DNA of 51,185 nucleotides from contig CANQII010000003.1 of assembly GCA_947623875.1 (NCBI GenBank), positions 1 through 51,185 on the forward strand. The letters run 5' to 3'. Each line of letters opens with the position of its first letter. Position 1 is the stretch's first letter. Positions 46,364 through 51,185 of the stretch are shown piece after piece. Position numbers and translations under genes: made by a program. The notes beneath the pieces are model-generated. The model did not search any database. It was not told the origin of the DNA and saw only the letters and a list, made by a program, of their open reading frames with translations. Origin of the DNA: an uncultured Oscillospiraceae bacterium (GTDB lineage: Bacteria; Bacillota; Clostridia; Oscillospirales; Oscillospiraceae).

Positions 46364-48103
46364 ATGATGATAGACAAACGGCTCCTGGCGCTGGCGCCGG
46401 AGAGCAAAAAGTACATCGCCGGCAATGTATTGCTGCAGTGGCTGTCTCTGGTGACCAACATCGCCCTTATGACAGCTCTCACTTCCCTTCTGGCGGGGTT
46501 ATTCCAGCGCACTGCCGGCACCCAGCAGATCACCACTGTGCTCATCATCGCGGTGGTCTGCCTGGTAGTCCGGTTTCTCTGCACCACCGGGGCCAGCCGG
46601 ATGAGCTACCTCTCCAGCAAGGCGGTGAAGAAGACCCTGCGGGAGAAAATCTACGGCAAGCTGCTGCGGCTGGGCGCCTCGTACCACGAGCAGGTGGCCA
46701 CCTCTGAGGTGGTCCAGGTATCTGTGGAGGGCGTAGAGCAGCTGGAGACCTATTTCGGCGCCTATCTGCCCCAGTTCTTCTATGCCATGCTGGCGCCCCT
46801 CACTCTCTTCGTCTACTTGAGCTTCATCAGCCTTCCCTCGGCCATCGTACTGCTGATCTGCGTGCCGCTGATCCCCGTCTCCATCGCAGCGGTACAGACC
46901 TGGGCCAAGAAGCTGCTGTCCAAGTACTGGGGGCAGTACACCGCCCTGGGCGATACCTTCCTGGAGAACCTGCAGGGGCTCACCACCTTGAAGATCTACC
47001 AGTCTGATGGCTTCAAAAACGAGGAGATGAACGAAGAGGCGGAGAAGTTCCGGAAGATCACCATGAAGGTGCTCACCATGCAGCTAAACTCCATCACCAT
47101 CATGGACCTCATCGCATACGGCGGCGCGGCCCTGGGCGTGATCCTGGCCACCACCCAGATGCGGGCGGGCAAGATCGACATGGCAGGGGCACTTCTCATC
47201 ATCCTTCTCTCCGCAGACTTCTTCCTCCCCATGCGGCAGCTGGGCTCCTTCTTCCATGTGGCCATGAACGGCATGGCGGCCAGCGGCAAGATCTTCCACC
47301 TGCTGGACCTCCCGGAGCCAGCAGAACAGACGAAGCCCATGCCGGCAGACTGCACCATCGCCTGCAGAGACCTTCACTTCGCCTACGATCCTCAGCGGGA
47401 GGTACTCCACGGGCTGGACCTGGACCTTCCCAAGGGCAGCTTTACCGCCATCGTGGGAGACAGCGGCTGCGGCAAGTCCACGGTGGCCGGCATTCTCATG
47501 GGCCGCAACCGGGGCTACACCGGAACCGTAACTGTAGGCGGCACGGAGCTCTCCGTGATCCAGGAGGCATCCCTCCTCCAGAACATCACCTATGTGGGCC
47601 ACCAGAGCTATCTCTTCCAGGGCACCGTCCGGGATAACCTTCTCATAGGCAATCCCAAGGCGGACGATGCCGCTCTCTGGGCGGTGCTGGAGCGGGCCAA
47701 ACTGGCGGACTTTCTCCGGGCGGAGCAGGGGCTGGACACGCAGCTTCTGGAGCAGGCTTCCAACCTCTCCGGCGGCCAGCGGCAGCGCCTGGCGCTGGCC
47801 CGGGCCCTTCTCCACAATAGCCCCGTGTACATCTTCGATGAGGCCACCTCCAACATCGATGTGGAGAGCGAGAACGACATCATGCAGGAGATCCACCGGC
47901 TGGCCAAAACCAAGACCATTCTGCTGATCTCCCACCGCCTCGCCAACGGGGCGGCGGCAGACAAGATCTATGTGATGGAGGGCGGGTCTGTGGTGGAGTC
48001 CGGCACCCATACCACATTACTGGCCCGCAATGGCGTCTACGCCAGGCTCTGGAATACCCAGCAAGCCCTGGAACACTACGGAGAGGAGGGGAGCATCGCA
48101 TGA
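46364..48103 (+). CDS. ABC transporter, fused permease/ATPase (heterodimer subunit 1)
   Basis: N-terminal TMD; GDSGCGKSTVAGILMG; LSGGQRQRLALARALL. Confidence 0.93.
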   Translation: MMIDKRLLALAPESKKYIAGNVLLQWLSLVTNIALMTALTSLLAGLFQRTAGTQQITTVLIIAVVCLVVRFLCTTGASRMSYLSSKAVKKTLREKIYGKLLRLGASYHEQVATSEVVQVSVEGVEQLETYFGAYLPQFFYAMLAPLTLFVYLSFISLPSAIVLLICVPLIPVSIAAVQTWAKKLLSKYWGQYTALGDTFLENLQGLTTLKIYQSDGFKNEEMNEEAEKFRKITMKVLTMQLNSITIMDLIAYGGAALGVILATTQMRAGKIDMAGALLIILLSADFFLPMRQLGSFFHVAMNGMAASGKIFHLLDLPEPAEQTKPMPADCTIACRDLHFAYDPQREVLHGLDLDLPKGSFTAIVGDSGCGKSTVAGILMGRNRGYTGTVTVGGTELSVIQEASLLQNITYVGHQSYLFQGTVRDNLLIGNPKADDAALWAVLERAKLADFLRAEQGLDTQLLEQASNLSGGQRQRLALARALLHNSPVYIFDEATSNIDVESENDIMQEIHRLAKTKTILLISHRLANGAAADKIYVMEGGSVVESGTHTTLLARNGVYARLWNTQQALEHYGEEGSIA

Positions 48104-49758
48104 AACGGAGAAGCGGATTTGTGGTGATGGCCCGGCTGATCGGCCTGGTACGTCCCCTCACGGGCTTCATGCTTCTCGCCATCACCATGGGCCTCATCGG
48201 CAACCTCTGCGCGTCCTTTATCACCATCTTCGGCGGCTATGCCGTGCTGAACGTCCTGGGGTTCTCCTCTCCCCTGCCCTTGGGCGGCATCTTCGCCGTG
48301 GTACTGGTCTTCGCCCTCGTCCGGGGCGTTCTCCGGTACGCCGAGCAGTCCTGCAACCACTTCATCGCCTTCAAGCTGCTGGCCATCATCCGGGACAAGG
48401 TGTTTCAGGCTCTCCGGAAGCTCTGCCCCGCCAAACTGGAGGGCCGCAACCGGGGCGATTTGATCTCGGTGATCACCTCCGATATCGAGCTTCTGGAGGT
48501 CTTCTATGCCCACACCATCTCCCCCATCGCCATCGCAACCCTCTTCACCCTGGTGATGTGTCTCTTTATCGGCTCCTTCCACTGGACGCTGGGTCTTCTC
48601 GCCCTCTGCGCCTATGCGGTGGTGGGGATTGTGATCCCCCTCATCACCTCCAGGCTCAGCGGAGACACCGGCATGGTGTTCCGCACCCAGTCTGGCGCCC
48701 TCTCCAGCTTTGTCCTGGACAGCCTTCGAGGCCTCTCTGAGACCCTGCAGTACGGGCAGGGACAGCAGCGGCTTGCGGAAATGAACCGCCGGACAGACGA
48801 GCTCTCCGCCGAGGAGTCCAAGATGAAGAAGACCGCCGGTAGAAACGGCGCGGTTACCAACACCACCATTCTGATCTTTGATCTCATCATGCTCTTTGCC
48901 AGCACCTCCCTCTATCAGGCGGGCGCCCTCTCCTTTGACGGCGTTCTCATCCCCACCATCGCCCTCTTCTCCTCCTTTGGCCCGGCGGTGGCTCTCGCCG
49001 CCCTCGGCAGCACCCTGCAGAACACCTTTGCCGCCGGCAATCGGGTACTGGACATTCTGGACGACACCCCGGTGGTGCAGGAGGTGTCCAGCATGCCACC
49101 GGTGTCCTTCCAAAACGCCTCTGCAGATCACGTCTTCTTCTCCTATGGCGGCGAGGAAGTGCTGCAGGATGTGTCCGTTACGGTACCGGAAGGACAGATC
49201 GTGGGCATCCAGGGCAAGAGCGGCAGCGGCAAGTCCACCCTTCTGAAGCTGATGATGCGCTTCTGGGATGTACAGAAGGGCAGCGTGAAGGTGTCCGGCA
49301 TCCCGGTGGCGGAGATCAACACCGCCAACCTCCGGGAAATGGAGAGCTTCGTCACCCAGGAGACCCACCTCTTCCACGACAGCATCAAGCGGAACCTCCG
49401 CATCGCCAAGTTGGATGCCACAGATGAGGAGATCGAGGCTGCCTGCAAGAAGGCCTCTGTCCATGACTTCATCCTCACCCTCCCCCAGGGCTACGACACC
49501 CCCGTAGGCGAGCTGGGAGACACCCTCTCCGGCGGAGAGCGGCAGCGGCTGGGTCTCGCCAGAGCCTTTCTCCACGACGCCCCGCTGATGCTGCTGGATG
49601 AGCCCACCAGCAACCTGGACAGCCTCAACGAGGCGGTGATCCTGAAGTCCCTCCGGGAGGAGCGGGACAAGAAGACTGTGGTGCTGGTTTCCCACCGGGC
49701 CTCCACCATGCGCATTGCAGACCAGGTGATCTCCGTAGAGAGCGGGAGGGTGTGCTGA
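48100..49758 (+). CDS. ABC transporter, fused permease/ATPase (heterodimer subunit 2)
   Basis: GKSGSGKSTLLKLMMRF; LSGGERQRLGLARAFL; ATGA overlap with subunit 1. Confidence 0.93.
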   Translation: MKRRSGFVVMARLIGLVRPLTGFMLLAITMGLIGNLCASFITIFGGYAVLNVLGFSSPLPLGGIFAVVLVFALVRGVLRYAEQSCNHFIAFKLLAIIRDKVFQALRKLCPAKLEGRNRGDLISVITSDIELLEVFYAHTISPIAIATLFTLVMCLFIGSFHWTLGLLALCAYAVVGIVIPLITSRLSGDTGMVFRTQSGALSSFVLDSLRGLSETLQYGQGQQRLAEMNRRTDELSAEESKMKKTAGRNGAVTNTTILIFDLIMLFASTSLYQAGALSFDGVLIPTIALFSSFGPAVALAALGSTLQNTFAAGNRVLDILDDTPVVQEVSSMPPVSFQNASADHVFFSYGGEEVLQDVSVTVPEGQIVGIQGKSGSGKSTLLKLMMRFWDVQKGSVKVSGIPVAEINTANLREMESFVTQETHLFHDSIKRNLRIAKLDATDEEIEAACKKASVHDFILTLPQGYDTPVGELGDTLSGGERQRLGLARAFLHDAPLMLLDEPTSNLDSLNEAVILKSLREERDKKTVVLVSHRASTMRIADQVISVESGRVC

Positions 49759-50099
49759 TGGACGTCCAGACAAAACGGGAGCGGGAGAAGGCCATGGTCT
49801 CCCAGATGATTGCCCTATACTGCAAGGGCAACCACGGCACCAAGAAGGGCCAGCTCTGCCCGGAATGCACCGCTCTCACCCAGTACGCCTGCCAGCGCTG
49901 CGATAAGTGCCCCTTTATGGAGAATAAGACCTTCTGCTCCAACTGCAAAGTCCACTGCTACAAGCCGGAGATGCGGGAAAAGATCCGGGCGGTGATGCGG
50001 TGGAGCGGCCCCAGAATGATATTCCACGCCCCCATTCCCGCCATCCGCCACGTCCTGGAGACCCGGCGAGAACAAAAACGATTGGAGCTTGCCAAATGA
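49758..50099 (+). CDS. Nitrous oxide-stimulated promoter family protein (Cys-rich)
   Basis: MIALYCKGNHGTKKGQLCPECTALTQYACQRCDKCPF...FCSNCKVHCYKPEMREKIRAVMRWSGPRMIFHAP. Confidence 0.85.
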   Translation: MDVQTKREREKAMVSQMIALYCKGNHGTKKGQLCPECTALTQYACQRCDKCPFMENKTFCSNCKVHCYKPEMREKIRAVMRWSGPRMIFHAPIPAIRHVLETRREQKRLELAK

Positions 50100-50497
50100 G
50101 ACGAATTCTTTTCCTGATCATCGGCTGCGTGTCCCTGGCTTTAGGTGCCATTGGAGCAGTCCTGCCGATCCTCCCCACCGTTCCCTTCCTCCTTCTGGCG
50201 GCCTTCTGCTTTGCCAACAGCTCTCAGCGCCTCCACACCTGGTTCGTAGGCACCAAGCTCTACAAGGACAACCTGGAGAGCTACGTGAAAGGCGAGGGCA
50301 TGACCTGGAAGACCAAGATCCGCATTCTCTGTACCGTGACCTGCATCATGGCCATCGCCTTTGTCATGATGCGAAACACCACCGTGGGCCGGGTCGTGCT
50401 GGCTGCCGTCTGGGTCCTCCACATTCTGTTTTTCGTGTTCGGGGTGAAGACCATCCAGAAAAGCGCTGTCCCAGTACAGAACGGCAAAGACAGATAG
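50096..50497 (+). CDS. YbaN/DUF454 family membrane protein
   Basis: GCVSLALGAIGAVLPILPTVPFLLLAAFCFANSSQRLHTW. Confidence 0.92.
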   Translation: MRRILFLIIGCVSLALGAIGAVLPILPTVPFLLLAAFCFANSSQRLHTWFVGTKLYKDNLESYVKGEGMTWKTKIRILCTVTCIMAIAFVMMRNTTVGRVVLAAVWVLHILFFVFGVKTIQKSAVPVQNGKDR

Positions 50498-50505
50498 TCC
50501 ATCCG

Positions 50506-50536
50506 CAGCAGCCCGGCTCGCCCGGGCTGCTGTTTT
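50506..50536 (+). terminator. Terminator
   Basis: CAGCAGCCCGG-ctcgc-CCGGGCTGCTG then TTTT. Confidence 0.9.
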
Positions 50537-50600
50537 CATCCTGAATGGCGCTATTTCCCCAGAGAAGGAAGAAAATTGACGTTGGCGCGGGAAAAAGCTC

Positions 50601-50653
50601 TTTACAGCGGGGCCAACATGTGCTATTCTCTCTAATAGGAATCATTCCTGTTA
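50601..50653 (+). promoter_or_regulatory. Promoter and palindromic operator for the rubrerythrin gene
   Basis: TTTACA-N17-TATTCT (50601-50629), then TAATAGGAAT-C-ATTCCTGTTA (50633-50653). Confidence 0.6.
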
Positions 50654-50691
50654 AGATTCCGTGACATTTTCGATACTGGAGGAATATCATC

Positions 50692-51185
50692 ATGAAGAAA
50701 TGGGTATGCCCCGTCTGCGGATACGTCTATGAGGGCGAGAATCCCCCCGCCGAGTGCCCCGTTTGCCACGTTCCCGGCTCCAAGTTCACCGCTGTTGAGG
50801 GCGAGATGAAGCTGGCCGCCGAGCACGAGCTGGGCATCTATGCCAAGACCGTGAAGAACAACCCGGACATCAGCGACGCAGACAAGGCTTACATCCGTGA
50901 GCAGCTGATGGCCAACTTCAACGGCGAGTGCAGCGAAGTGGGTATGTACCTCTGCATGGCCCGCGTGGCACACCGTCAGGGATATCCCGAGATCGGTCTG
51001 TACTGGGAGAAGGCCGCCTATGAGGAGGCCGAGCACGCCGCCAAGTTCGCAGAGCTTCTGGGCGAAGAGCTGGAGCCCAACATGACCGCCGACACCAAGA
51101 AGAACCTCGCCTGGCGCGTGGACTGCGAGTTCGGCGCCACCCAGGGCAAGTTCGACCTGGCCGCCTGCGCCAAGAAGAACGGCCT
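50692..51185 (+). CDS. Rubrerythrin with N-terminal rubredoxin domain (NADH peroxidase-like), 3' partial
   Basis: MKKWVCPVCGYVYEGENPPAECPVCHVPGSKF then diiron motifs NGECSEVGMY and YEEAEHAAKF; RBS ctggagg; no stop before the window end, so absent from the + ORF track. Confidence 0.92.
   Translation, partial: MKKWVCPVCGYVYEGENPPAECPVCHVPGSKFTAVEGEMKLAAEHELGIYAKTVKNNPDISDADKAYIREQLMANFNGECSEVGMYLCMARVAHRQGYPEIGLYWEKAAYEEAEHAAKFAELLGEELEPNMTADTKKNLAWRVDCEFGATQGKFDLAACAKKNG

Overview
The window is a ~51 kb, mostly GC-rich, gene-dense bacterial chromosome segment. Gene content suggests an anaerobic Firmicute, probably Oscillospiraceae-like; this is inference only, no search was run. Core blocks: RNA methyltransferase (5' partial), lipid kinase, CIRCE-groES-groEL, and a HAD phosphatase. 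Next comes a lower-GC accessory strip (~4.8-11.7 kb) with an orphan unknown gene, two identical tRNA-Thr/tRNA-Tyr cassettes flanking an AAA ATPase and an unknown gene, a decayed hicAB and an intact hicAB. After that: a two-component system + lipoprotein + ABC exporter; an orphan AbiEi-like (DUF6088-type) antitoxin; RtcB; NUDIX/CAT-like/GNAT genes; a TetR-ABC operon; an O-antigen-ligase-like protein; a ThyX-like protein; a zinc-ribbon/SH3 protein; a CbbX/SpoVK-like AAA protein; tRNA-Leu; pdxS/pdxT with a divergent MocR regulator; membrane peptidase-like proteins; and an ABC-permease/CPBP fusion. The right end is a metal/redox-looking cluster (hydrolase, HMA protein, heterodimeric ABC exporter, Cys-rich protein, YbaN/DUF454, N-terminal-rubredoxin rubrerythrin). 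The most interesting non-coding signal is in the leader of that cluster: three diverged units with TTAG-N6-CTAA boxes spaced 164 and 163 bp apart, each box exactly 19 nt after the start of a T-tract that follows a small hairpin. Other notable signals: identical TTGACC-N5-TTGACC-N9-(-10) elements before the two-component operon and before its lipoprotein/ABC operon; duplicated TTGTCCCGAA palindromes flanking the orphan AbiEi-like gene; and a C-terminally truncated MocR protein with Arg in place of the expected PLP lysine.
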